From the NCBI GenBank assembly GCA_024704765.1, contig JAKMXF010000317.1:1-64000 (forward strand): a DNA stretch of 64,000 nucleotides, given 5' to 3'. Shown in pieces: positions 21,926 through 31,918 of this stretch. The translations under genes were made by a program, and so were the position numbers. This DNA is from Oopsacas minuta (lineage: Eukaryota; Porifera; Hexactinellida; Lyssacinosida; Leucopsacidae). Each line of letters opens with the position of its first letter. Position 1 is the stretch's first letter. The notes below the pieces were generated by a model. The model saw only the letters and a program-made list of their open reading frames with translations. It did no database searches and was not told the origin of the DNA.

Positions 21926-23261
21926 CAGGGGGCATTCAATATATACTAATCACTGTATATTTTTAATGAAATAGCAGTTCTAAGCTAGTATTTCTCAGTG
22001 CAATTATATAGAACCATATTTCAACTTTCTAACAAAACTTAGAGAGAGTTGATCACTTAATTATTTCCTAAGTTTCAGTTATTTTTAGAAACCTACATTT
22101 TCTCCTTTACATTTTTCATGGCTTCTTGTCCAAATTTTTCGGAACTTGAACAACGAACGTACATCAAATTTCGCACCATTCTCGAAATCCCTCCAAAGTC
22201 TATTCATGACGAGTTGGCAACGATATGTGGAGAAGATACTTTATCGTATTCAACTGTCAGAAGGTGGGTGAGCCTATTTAGGGAAGGTAGGACCTCTGTT
22301 CAAGACACCCCTCGTCCTGGAGCACCAAAACTGGCGACCAACAATGACAAATTGAGTGAAGTAAAGGAATATGTCGAGTCTTTTCCGCATTCTTCGGTTG
22401 AGGAGGTAGCTAACTATGTTGGCATTTCAACGGGAAGTGCACACACAATTCTGAAGGCGGATTTAGAACTGAGGAAGGTCCAAGTGCGATGGGTACCACA
22501 TTGCTTAACTTTTCCACAAAGGCCGCGAGACTCCAAATGGCTAAGGAAAACCTTGAAATTTATGAAGGGAGTGACCCTAGGCGGTTATTAGAGATAGAAA
22601 CAGGAGATGAAACATGGATACAATTCAAACCACCGATCAGAGAGCAAGATGGCAGGGTATGGCTAAAGAAGGGAGAGGTACCTCCAGCTGTTTGTGTATC
22701 CGACTTCCGTGCCCCGAAGGTCTTGTACTGCATATTTTTCGATGGCCTAGGTCCTGTAGCCCAAATCCCTGTTCCCAAAGGTCAGACACTCACAGGACAA
22801 TTTTACGCAGATGTGGTGTTGCCTGAGGTCGAAAAACATTATCTTAAGCGTCGTCCAAAGACTGGAACTCGTGGTCTCAAAATTTTGCACGATAATGCTA
22901 GACCGCATAAATCTTGGGCTGTAAGGCAAAAAATTAAAGATATGGGTATGCACGAAGTTCCACATCCACCTTACTCCCCTGATATAGCCCCATGTGACTT
23001 CTGGCTGTTTAGAAAACTCAAAGATAACCTCTCCGGATGCGAATTTGAGGATCGGCTCAGCCTCGGTCGGGCAATTTACAGATACCTTGAAGTCATTCCA
23101 AAGGATGAGTACAGAAAGACATTTGAAAATTGGATTAAAAGGCTAAATTCAGTTATAGCGTATAAAGGAGACTACTTTGAACATTCATAGCAAAAATTAC
23201 CAACTTTACACAAGTATCTATAGTTTTAGATGGTATGATTAGTATTTATTGAATGCCCCTG
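21926..23261 (+). mobile_element. Mariner element (DD34D), 1,336 bp
   Basis: It is bounded by TA on both sides (21924-21925, 23262-23263). The TIR is CAGGGGGCATTCAATATATA on the left; the inverse of the right end reads CAGGGGCATTCAATAAATA, continued by CTAATCA on both sides. Length and coding content fit a full-length mariner. The transposase inside has one frameshift, so this copy should not be autonomous. Confidence 0.9.
22118..23190 (+). pseudogene. Mariner transposase, one frameshift
   Basis: The first frame (22118 to about 22525) has the paired helix-turn-helix DNA-binding part, including YSTVRRWVSLFREGRTSVQD and VRWVPHCLTFPQ. The second frame (from about 22515 to 23190) has the catalytic core: GDETWIQF, HDNARPHKSW and YSPDIAPCDFWLF. 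The two aspartates of HDN and PCD are 34 residues apart, the canonical mariner DD34D spacing. A single indel between LTFPQ and the NLEIYEGSDP segment (about 22515-22535) shifts the frame; otherwise the protein is complete, starting at ATG 22118 and ending at TAG 23188-23190. The enzyme would cut and paste its own element at TA sites in the nucleus. Confidence 0.9.
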
Positions 23262-23412
23262 TATCATCAGAATCAAAGTGCTCAGCACAAACAAAAATGT
23301 TTTGCGTCGTGTGAAAATTTATCATATAATCACACAATTACGTAATGATGATTTAAGCCTAAACCGTAGAATATCATTTTAATTTATATCCAAGTTCTAA
23401 ATAAATACCTAC

Positions 23413-23545
23413 CATCTCTATGCAGAAATCGTTTCCACTTATGGATGATATCTTTCGACCCAGAGGGAAAGTGAAACACTGCAACACCACTATGATCATT
23501 GTAGTATCCAGGAGTACATCTGGGAGCAGAACACGAGTTTGGCAT
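23413..23545 (-). CDS. First exon of a THAP zinc-finger protein
   Basis: On the minus strand ATG at 23545 opens MPNSCSAPRCTPGYYNDHSG, then VAVFHFPSGSKDIIHKWKRF, ending at a GTAGGT donor at 23412. The spacing C-x4-C near the start, then FHFP, then the invariant W, is the start of a THAP (C2CH) DNA-binding domain. The remaining C..H pair should be in the next exon. Downstream on this strand lies the mariner element (21926-23261), and I could not find the second exon, so the gene may be interrupted or the exon may be far away. THAP domains occur in host transcription factors and in P-element transposases; which one applies cannot be told from one exon. Confidence 0.55.
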
Positions 23546-23579
23546 GTGCCAAAGAAATAAATAAACAATGAGCTAATAT

Positions 23580-24600
23580 TATGAAAAAAAGCAAAGTATA
23601 TTAAAATTATTAAAAATTGAAATTAGATTAACATAAATTGACAATACAAATCTCAGGACATTATTGCTAAACCTGACAACAATATCAGTTTTAATCAAAA
23701 TATAAATTTACATTATGGGTGTATAAGAAAATCCCTTCATCTTATCCCTGGTCGAAGCGCATTTAACTCAGTGAAATGGCCTTATGTTTAGTAGGCTATG
23801 TTGGATGGTAACTTGAGTTTCGGTTAAATATACATACCATTCCCAGAATTATTCATTGTTGTCATGCATCATAGAAATAATAAAAATTTAACTTCTCTAT
23901 TCAAGCTCTACTGACCCCTGACACCCAGGATGTCTGAGTTTGCCATGTACTATTTCTGTAGGATCTCAAGAATAATAGACGATTTGAGAATTCTAATCCA
24001 TTATCAGAATGAGTAAGAGAGGTGAGCCTTGCTCGCGGATTTTTCAATTAAAATATCACAAACATTCTCTCCTGTTTTTCTAACTAGTGGGACAAGTTAA
24101 ATTTTTGACAAAATTGTCAAAATAGGAAAGAAGGTATTTAAAGGCTGTGACACCATCTGGCGACATGTTTTCAAACAGATTCATATCACTGAAGTCTATG
24201 AGATTAACATAACCGTCCTTCAGGTAATTTCTTGATATGATTTTGTTTGGTAACTACAGACTTTATAATGAGTTCCAACTTGCCATCTTCAAAGGGGATT
24301 AATTTCCCCTTTTAAGATGGCAAGTTGGACAATATTTAACATAAATACCACACAGTTCTTCAGTGACTCCACAGACAATTTTGAGAAACTCTCTTAAACT
24401 ATTTTCTCCTTCCTGAAATTTCGCTATTGTTACCTGAAATTCTTTTAGGACATCTTAGACATCATCCTTTACCAACACTCGATTGGCTTGTCTGTTTGCT
24501 TCATGAAGGTATAAGGATATAAAACTTTGATGTCAAACAAGCTTAAATCTATTCTGAACCCTTGCCACTTTCGTTTTTCATTTTTTCTGAGAGTCCTGTG
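23580..24600. other. Gene-free or heavily decayed stretch
   Basis: There are short minus-strand open pieces such as LRKNEKRKWQGF near 24560, possibly the decayed continuation of the non-LTR relic at 24600-24850. No confident domain was recognised. Confidence 0.35.
24275..24328. repeat. Hairpin, 24-bp arms, 6-nt loop
   Basis: The arm CCAACTTGCCATCTTCAAAG continued by GGGA (24275-24298) pairs with 24305-24328 with one mismatch around loop TTAATT. It has the look of a small MITE core or snap-back repeat. Confidence 0.8.
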
Positions 24601-24850
24601 ATTCCAGGATGAAGATTCTTTATTCTATTTCTTCAGGTAAGGATATATTAATGGTTGAATCAAATAGTTTTTTGTCATCATGAAAACTCTTCTCTTCTGG
24701 TAGGCCCAGGATTCTGGTCTATATCTCCGGATAAATAGAGAAGAACAGATAGATTTGGATAATTCCTGAATGCAGACCCATCGTGAGAAAGAAAATTGAT
24801 GTCGTCGTTCGCTTTCAGATGAAGAGGCACAAATAAAAAGAAACAATTCG
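24600..24850 (-). mobile_element. Non-LTR retrotransposon relic with 2A-like motif
   Basis: The minus-strand frame reads FVPLHLKANDDINFLSHDG, then SVLLYLSGDIDQNPGPTRRE, with the motif GDIDQNPGP at 24728-24702. This matches the 2A-type ribosome-skipping consensus D(V/I)ExNPGP, with Asp for Glu. Such motifs are known near the ORF start of CR1/L2-like retrotransposons and often follow a hydrophobic LLLLSGD stretch, as here. The frame stops shortly after, and the endonuclease and reverse transcriptase are not recognisable. Assignment to a retrotransposon is inference from motif context. Confidence 0.45.
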
Positions 24851-24949
24851 GTGAGGCACTGAGATAATTATAAAATGATACTATTTTGTACGATTTATCT
24901 TATTTAATTAAGCTTACCTAGATACACTTGGCGCTCGGATGGATATGTA

Positions 24950-25362
24950 CAATGCCTGGAAAAAAGTATTGGAACACTCTGCCATAATTGAAATTGCAGG
25001 ACTCTTAACTCTCACGATCTCATCATGAGTCTCACGATTACAGGTGTACAAATACTGCAGAATCCTTGGTCTTTTCAAAGAAAGCTAATAGTAAATTGCA
25101 CAATTCACGGTAGAATTGGTGACATTTGAGGAATCTCACTATTTTGAAGGTTCCGAGGTTGAGAGCCCTGCATGGCACCAACACAATTACCACTTTATTT
25201 ACAGAGACTAAAGATGGCATCAACAATTATAAACATGAATATACCATAAACCATGGTAACAAACTATTGTTCTACTTTCTGCTATACCGACATAATCGTT
25301 CAACGTATTCATGCCGTGTGCCACTTGAGCTCAAGTGTTCCAATACTTTTAGTCAAGAGGGG
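24950..25362. mobile_element. Tc1/mariner-type MITE with TA duplication
   Basis: The left end is CAATGCCTGGAAAAAAGTAT continuing TGGAACACT. The inverse of the right end is CCCCTCTTGACTAAAAGTAT continuing TGGAACACT. Both are flanked by TA (24948-24949, 25363-25364). The inner half of the TIR is identical and the tip has diverged. No transposase is inside. Confidence 0.7.
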
Positions 25363-25459
25363 TATATGGCTTTTGGAGAAGTGATCTTTATTGTTACCAG
25401 GGAATTAAGGATATCTTCCGTTCCTCGAACTCGTGGCCCACAAAATCTCCATGTATAAT

Positions 25460-26630
25460 GTACATTAAATAATTTATGGGGTAGAAAATGACGAACAATG
25501 CTATGGGGATCATTGTTCAATACAGGTTATTTTCAAGAAGATCAATTCGTCCTTACACAATTTTGAGTATTTATTTGTTTGAATTTATTGATATCACAAA
25601 TTGTCAGAATATTCTATGTTAATTATTGATGTTCCGTAATATTTCTATTTGTATCTCAAAGAACTTTCCAATTTCAAAGAATTTTAAACATGATGTTGTT
25701 GTAACTAGCGCGCTTCGCTTACTACGTCGATGGGGGGACAGCTTACTGGAACTTAGACGTTTAATACATTGAAAGATATCACGTTTAACCTATTATACGC
25801 TATACACGAATCATAAAACTTCGTTATATAATGATTTAATATTTATTAGTATCATTTTATGAAGTATCCAAAGAATTCAGTATACACATTTTTAGTCAAT
25901 GTTAACCCGAAATTTTCTACAGACAATAGTGGTCAAAATGTTAAATATATTTGGCATCTAATAATTCCTTGCCTGGTAAGATTCAAGGATATGTTATTTA
26001 CTTGGCTAAATGGAAAAAGTTCTCATGTGATGAATATAAACATAGGTAGAATTCTACCCAATATTTGTGGCATTAGCATATATTGATATTTGATTGAAGG
26101 GAATACAATTTAACATAAATTTGGTAGGATGTATATTTAAGACTGTTCCCCCTTAAAAATTGGTCCGGAGACCAAAATTCCATGGAAAATGGTCAGGAGT
26201 GTAAAACTTTGGGAACCAATTTCCCAGGAACATGACAGTTTATTTTATAATTTTCGCACTATATAGCAAAAATCTTGCAAAATATTACAAAAGTTCGGAA
26301 GGGAGACTGGAATCTCCGCCGATAATATTGGTTATTTGTATATGTTAATGAATCGTTAGAATTTACACTAAAAATTAACTATCTACTATAACTAGGCATT
26401 AGATGATCCGATATTGATCTTATTTACGATGCTCTAACTGCTCTTTCTTGTTCCTCAATCTACTCAAACATACATATATACATACCCATTAACTGAATTT
26501 TTATATTAAACATACTTACTACAGAGATACTTGAGGGAAATATCAATTCAAAACTTTTACCGTATATATCGTAACTGATGCTGTGTACTCTAGGGCTCCG
26601 AAACTCCGAAAATCGGGGTTTGAGTGGTTG
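25460..26630. other. Gene-free stretch
   Basis: No exon, RNA gene or bounded repeat was recognised. Short open frames, for example 25859-26086, show no family pattern. Confidence 0.4.
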
Positions 26631-26634
26631 ATAT

Positions 26635-27023
26635 TAGAGATGCACCGGATATCTGGTCCGACCGGATGATACTATATATAGACAAAATGCATGATTTGAT
26701 GTAATCTATGTAGAATAACTCAAATGTTTAGTCCTAGATATACTGTGCTATAACAAACCTATCGAGACATTTATAATGGAATCAAATAATCCTAAATTTT
26801 TCTGAATATAAAGGAGATGCTCTCCTTTCTCAGGCAACAATCTGTTGCGCCTTTCTTCAAATACAATTCCAGCACTAATAAATGATCTTTCGCTACATAC
26901 TGAGGTAGGTGGAGTACCCAAATGTTTAACAAATTGTCCTGTATACGACCGGATAACCGGAAAATTAGAAGGCTGATATCTTATCAGCTCGGATTGGAAA
27001 TTTTCATATCTGAAGCATCTCTA
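26635..27023 (-). mobile_element. hAT deletion derivative, target duplication hit by maT
   Basis: The left end TAGAGATGCACCGGATAT and the inverse of ATATCTGAAGCATCTCTA form the TIR. The 8-bp duplication GTTGATAT lies at 26627-26634. On the right the duplication reads GTTGATA followed by the maT element and resumes as T after it (28343). The body retains only the C-terminal hAT dimerisation region on the minus strand (about 26912-26818). Confidence 0.75.
26818..26912 (-). pseudogene. hAT transposase C-terminal dimerisation fragment
   Basis: The minus strand reads PPTSVCSERSFISAGIVFEE followed by RRNRLLPEKGEHLLY. This matches the hAT dimerisation consensus P.TSV.SER.FS.AG...R..L.P..AE.L. The rest of the transposase was lost by internal deletion of the element at 26635-27023. 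Confidence 0.65.
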
Positions 27024-27030
27024 GTTGATA

Positions 27031-28340
27031 CAGGGTGGCCAATGAGTTCTGATCAATTGATAAAAATTCATATTTCAAATAATATCAAACTATATTCACT
27101 GAGATTTATTCCAGTTCTATTAGATAACAATATCAATACATTCGATCGTAGCTACTCAATGTAACCGCCTTTCTTTTCGACTACTCTCTTCAAAAGTTAG
27201 GGGAACGTCTCAACGGTGGCTCGTAAGTTATCCTGTGGAATTTTTTCCCACTCACGGTGCAAAGACTTCTTAAGAGCTGCCACACTTGAATGTGACTTTT
27301 GCACAGGCATTTTTCTCCAATATGAATCAGATTGAGAAGTCCATTGGATTCAAATCTGTGCTCGATGGAGGCCATTCCTCCCTGGTAATGAAATCCGGAA
27401 TGTTTTCTAGCAACCAATTTTGGGAATTGTTTGATGTGTGAGCCGGTGTGCCGTCTTACTGGAATAGAAGTGGCTCTTTGTTAAACATCGATTTGCTCAA
27501 ATCTTTCGCCACAGGCTCCAGAATCAACTTTTGATATGTTGACGAATTTATTTTTACCCCTACTGGGACAAAAACTAATAGAGTACGGCCTTTTGCTGAG
27601 ATTCCGGCCCAAACCATCACCGACTGAAGTTTTTGAGTTCGTTTGACATACAGATGCTTTTCTGTGATGCACGAAGGCGTGTGGCCTAATTTTCGATCAT
27701 TTGCTTATTAGTCGCTTCTTCTATGGTGAATAATTTCTCCTCAGAAAATATAGTATTTTCCAGCGGTTGAGTTGCGAGCCGAGCAGCATGCCCTTGCTTC
27801 AAGCAAGTCTCTTTATTCACAATTTTCTCAGAAAGGAAGTGAACTGTTCTTCTTTTAAAAGATTTGAGATGCAGGTCGTTTTTTACAAGGTTTTGCATCG
27901 ATCCATGCGAAACTTTGAGCTCAGAGGCCATTTTTCGGAGAGATCGTCGAGGATTTCGCCGTATTCTATCGATCACAACCTTTTTCAGCCTCGGAGTTGT
28001 ACCGACTTTGGTCGACCGCTTCTTGGCATATCTTTTATGCCCCCCAGTCTTATTGTAACGTTGGATAGTGCGATAAACGATTTTCCTTCTCGATTTAGGG
28101 ATATGGAGCAGTTTCAAAATTTCTCCTGGACGTTTTCCATTAGAAAGTAATTCAATTATTGCTGCTCTTTCCTGATTCATTGTGAAAAAACTCTTGTGTG
28201 GGCTTATATACAATCAAGGTGTTAGATTATGGTAGATAAATGGTCTACTCAAGATATAATTCATTAGAAATAGCGAATACTTACATATCTTACAGTATAG
28301 TAAGTTTTTAATTTTGGGTCAGAACTTATTGGCCACCCTG
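27031..28340 (-). mobile_element. maT-type (DD37D) element, copy 1, 1,310 bp
   Basis: It is flanked by TA (27029-27030, 28341-28342). The left TIR is CAGGGTGGCCAATGAGTTCT and the inverse of the right end is CAGGGTGGCCAATAAGTTCT. The transposase lies on the minus strand. The insertion point is a TA inside the right target duplication of the neighbouring hAT relic, so this is the younger element. Confidence 0.9.
27190..28213 (-). pseudogene. maT/DD37D transposase, several frameshifts and a stop
   Basis: The N-terminal part, 28213-27686, has the helix-turn-helix region (LLSNGKRPGEILKLLHIPKS, RRNPRRSLRKMASEL) and reaches the first catalytic block, TIFSEEKLFTIEEATNKQ, where the family usually has SDEK or TDEK. 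Then the frame shifts. The middle reads VMVWAGISAKGRTLLVFVP and PLLFQ, a stop, then DGTPAHTSNNSQNW. The last block reads EEWPPSSTDLNPMDFSI before another stop. The order matches the DD37D branch of the IS630-Tc1-mariner superfamily. The copy is inactive: a stop sits directly before the second catalytic Asp and the frame is lost twice. Confidence 0.8.
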
Positions 28341-28636
28341 TATATACGGGTAGGAGTTGGCGGAAAATCGAAAAATCAATTTCATGAGGTAGACAAGATC
28401 TCAAAACAATAAGCATTGCTACAAGAGAACCATTTTGAGAATTTTGTAAAATTTCACCAGCGAAAATTGATGTTTTGATACCAGATTTCCATGGGGCCAT
28501 ATTTTCGAAACATGCTAGACTTTTAGGGACCCCGTGGTACGTACATTTCACGTTACTGAGTTAGATTAATAGCATTGGTGGCAAATATTATGCCAACCTA
28601 TACTATTACAGCGCAAATATCTTTATATTAACAGAC

Positions 28637-29407
28637 CAGAGTTGGAATCGGGTCCACTTTTCAGAACCCGACCCGACGATCTTCAAACCGAACCCGATCC
28701 GAACTCAAAGTGTAAATTAGTATAGATTTTAACTGAAATTCCTCTAAAATATATGTTTTGTTGACATTTTAACTAATACGAGCCTTTGGCTCGTCGCGTC
28801 GCTTCGTGATGAACTCGGCGTATTGCGCCTCGAGATATAAATTATTCCCCAAATTGACGCCTCCTTTGAGTAATATAATATAGATATATTAAGAACAATG
28901 TAATTCACGAATATACTTATATAGCATATATACTATTGAATTATTTTGTAATATCATCCCCATTTTTAACAGTTGACAGCGAGCCTGTACGTATATTTTG
29001 AAATTTGGATAATTTGTTTACTTGATATTATAAAATAGAAATAAATTTACATATAATTAATCCAAAAGTGTGAAAATTGAACTTAGCATGTTCGATATAT
29101 TTAGTGAAGTTTCATTGAATTATATTTACTTCCTTGATAAACAGGATAAATACATAAATTGGCGACAATTTCAAAATTGGATACCGTAAATCCTTTCCTT
29201 GACAATGGACAAACAAACAGACAGATAGACAAACAACAATTGAGATTTAGTAATATACATTAGTTAAAAAATAATATTTGTTCAATAAAATAGAATTAAT
29301 TCATTGAATTTAAAAAATTACGCACAAAGTTCGAACTGATCACCATCGAACCCGAACCCGCTCGAACCCGATCCGACCCGAGAAACCCGAAACCGATTCC
29401 AACTCTG
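28637..29407. mobile_element. hAT-type MITE carrying a nested R1 copy
   Basis: The ends CAGAGTTGGAATCGG and CCGATTCCAACTCTG are perfect inverses over 15 bp. The flanks TAACAGAC (28629-28636) and ATACAGAC (29408-29415) agree at 6 of 8 positions. Subterminal (C)CCGACC words repeat at both ends. The interior 28777-29262 is an R1 repeat on the minus strand, inserted later. A shorter copy without the insertion is at 31500-31910. Confidence 0.7.
28777..29262 (-). repeat. R1 repeat, copy 3 (minus strand)
   Basis: This is the reverse complement of the R1 family. The hairpin end ACGAGCC TTT GGCTCGT is at 28778-28794, followed by the GC-rich block containing GATGAACTCGGCGTATTGCG, then the internal AT-rich segment shared with copy 2, then the AACAAACAACAATTGAG end near 29247. 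This copy has the most complete terminal hairpin, 7 bp with a 3-nt loop. Confidence 0.6.
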
Positions 29408-29415
29408 ATACAGAC

Positions 29416-30636
29416 ATTAGTGTGAATATATATTTGTCTATGTTTGGAATCGATTATAGAAACTGGAAGGTCCCAGTGCTGATTTTTGACATACAGAGGT
29501 ATTCTGCCCTGGCTCAGACGTAAATTCACACCTATGAGGAATTTATGACTTGATTGCCACCTTTTTGGATTTTCGAAATCCAAAAAGGATTTTATTCCAA
29601 ATGTTTACTGTATAACGTTTGTAGTTAATCACCAATGTGACTTATTTCTTATATTGAAGAGTTTATACAATAATTATAAGTACCATTGTTTCCAAAATAT
29701 TTTGTTGGGTTGTCTACTTTTGAAGGCCTGGTGTGAATACGTTAGTCTTTAAAATACCGTTTGGAGTGCTGCATCTATCGGATAACAAACCGGACGAAAA
29801 GATATCGGTACAATAGCAGAATCTTACAACCCCAAGTTTTTAATGTGGTCAAATTTTGGTTGCAATCATATTTAGAGGTCTGTTGTGGGGGAACGCCGTT
29901 CCCTTTCTTTAAATACCAGGGGGAAAGCGATGCCCTTCTTCATGGCAATATTTTGATTATTAAATAATATCTTTCAGGTTAGAAATTATTATCATAGTTC
30001 AACATTTTAGTCAATATTTATTACCAAGTAATTGTTTTGTATTATCTTATTTTTGTGTATAATATCGTTTTCATTTTGTGATGCTTATTTTCTATCATTT
30101 CAACTTACAAGTACTAAATATGGTGGCATACACGATTTTGAACTCGGAATTTTTTCCACAATTTGTGAAAATATCTTTTATCTCATAGGATGTAGATGTA
30201 GACAGGTTTTGGAAACTAGGACATAATACTGGCGCCGATTACTACATGGGAGGCGCAAGTTAAGTGGAGTGAGGCAGTGTTTTTCAGCGTTCCCTTACTT
30301 TTATGCTTAAGAATACACCACTATTCATATCATATTATCCAAATAGCGAGCTATAGTTTAGCCCCACCACTCAAAATTTGCTCCCTACCCATAACGCATG
30401 ATATCAATCATTGATATTTTGCTATCGGGAAACTTTATATACCCAGTGTAATGCTAAAACCCAATTATCTATTCACATATTCACTGCTTTAGACGAGGAC
30501 AAGTTAATAATTTTTGATTAGGTAAATTACTACTACATGTCGGACTATCACGGTGTTTGTTTTCAACCAAATGGGCAAGTAATGAACACTGCTAAGCATG
30601 TATACATTCCTTGTAATTAGGTATATTTGATTTGCA
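29416..30636. other. Gene-free stretch upstream of PSMB3
   Basis: Short open frames (29761-29967, 30032-30226) have no recognisable domain. An acceptor-like TTGTAATTAG sits 17 bp before the PSMB3 start codon and could close a 5'-UTR intron. Confidence 0.4.
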
Positions 30637-31254
30637 ATGTCAATATTGGAGTATAATGGATCTGCTATTATTGCAATGATTGGAAAGCATTGTGTGGCTA
30701 TCGCTTCTGATAAGAGGCTTGGTATTCAGGCTCAAACAATTAGTACTGATTTTCGTAAGGTGTTCGAAGTGAATTCGGGGCTATTTTTGGGATTACCTGG
30801 ATTGGCTACAGATGTCTCTACAGTTGAAAGGACACTTCAATATCGTCTGAATCTCCTACAATTACGAGAGTCTAGATTATTGACCCCTCGTTCCTTCATG
30901 TATATGGTATCTTCTCTACTTTATGAACGGCGATTTGGACCTTATTTTGTTGAACCGGTTATTGCAGGATTAGATCAAGAGAGCTACCAGCCTTTTATTG
31001 CTACAATGGATTTGATTGGGTGTCCCATGGAAAAAAATGATTTTGTAGTCAGTGGAACTTGTTCTGAACAAATGTACGGTATGTGTGAATCTTTATGGAA
31101 ACCCAATCTTGAACCGTTAGAACTCTTTGAAATTATTTCTCAAGCATTGCTGAATTCGGTTGATAGAGATGCTTTGAGTGGCTGGGGTGGAATTGTACAC
31201 GTTGTGGAGAAGGACAGAGTAACAACAAAACATCTCAGAGCGAGAATGGATTAA
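30637..31254 (+). CDS. PSMB3: 20S proteasome subunit beta type-3
   Basis: An intact 205-codon frame has the same length as animal PSMB3. It starts [20 protein letters not shown] and carries the beta-3 landmarks [75 protein letters not shown] and the C-terminus RARMD. Beta-3 is a structural, non-catalytic subunit of the outer part of the beta ring. As expected it has no processed N-terminal Thr, with NGSA where active subunits have the Thr. It acts in the 20S core of the cytosolic and nuclear proteasome. The gene is a single exon with no in-frame break. No poly(A) tract or flanking direct repeat marks it as a recent retrocopy. Confidence 0.95.
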   Translation: MSILEYNGSAIIAMIGKHCVAIASDKRLGIQAQTISTDFRKVFEVNSGLFLGLPGLATDVSTVERTLQYRLNLLQLRESRLLTPRSFMYMVSSLLYERRFGPYFVEPVIAGLDQESYQPFIATMDLIGCPMEKNDFVVSGTCSEQMYGMCESLWKPNLEPLELFEIISQALLNSVDRDALSGWGGIVHVVEKDRVTTKHLRARMD

Positions 31255-31499
31255 GCCTTTCAATTTATTTAACATTTGTTAGTTGATTAAATGTATTCTG
31301 GTAAATTTAGGATCTTTAGATCTGTCTTTGAGGATATTACCGATGGCTCATTAGCCTAAATTAGGGTGACCATTGTACAGGATTTTCGTCAAAATGCCTA
31401 AATTGTCCAGGATTTGTTCCTGATATTCACGATTATTATATTTGTATAGGGAGCCTATGAAATTTTCTGATTAGTAATCAATGAACCTTGTATTTATAC

Positions 31500-31910
31500 C
31501 AGAGTTGGAATCGGGTCTGGTCAGGTTCGAAGTTGATCAGTTCGAACATTGTGCGTAATTTTATAAATTCAATGATTTAATTCGATTTTTGAAAGATTAT
31601 ATTTACATTAGAAACATCATATTGAACTCTAATGAAGTGGCCTCAAGAGGAGATTTACGGGATAAATATTATTAACCCATAATATTGCAAGAACAAATTC
31701 TTTAAAATACTAAACATGCTACTACTTAATTTCTCAATACTTATTACGTAAGTATTCGGTATATTTTGTAACAAGTAGATATTTGTTTCTTGAGAATATC
31801 AACTAAACCTATATTTTAGAGGAATTTCAGTTAATATCTACATTTATATACGCTTCGGGGTCGGGTCGGGTCGGGTCGGGTTCCGAAAAGTGGACCAGAT
31901 TCCAATTCTG
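31500..31910. mobile_element. hAT-type MITE with perfect 8-bp duplication
   Basis: It is flanked by ATTTATAC on both sides (31492-31499, 31911-31918). The left end is CAGAGTTGGAATCGGGTC and the inverse of the right end is CAGAATTGGAATCTGG. A (GGGTC)n run lies inside the right end (31857-31881). It belongs to the same family as 28637-29407. Confidence 0.85.
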
Positions 31911-31918
31911 ATTTATAC

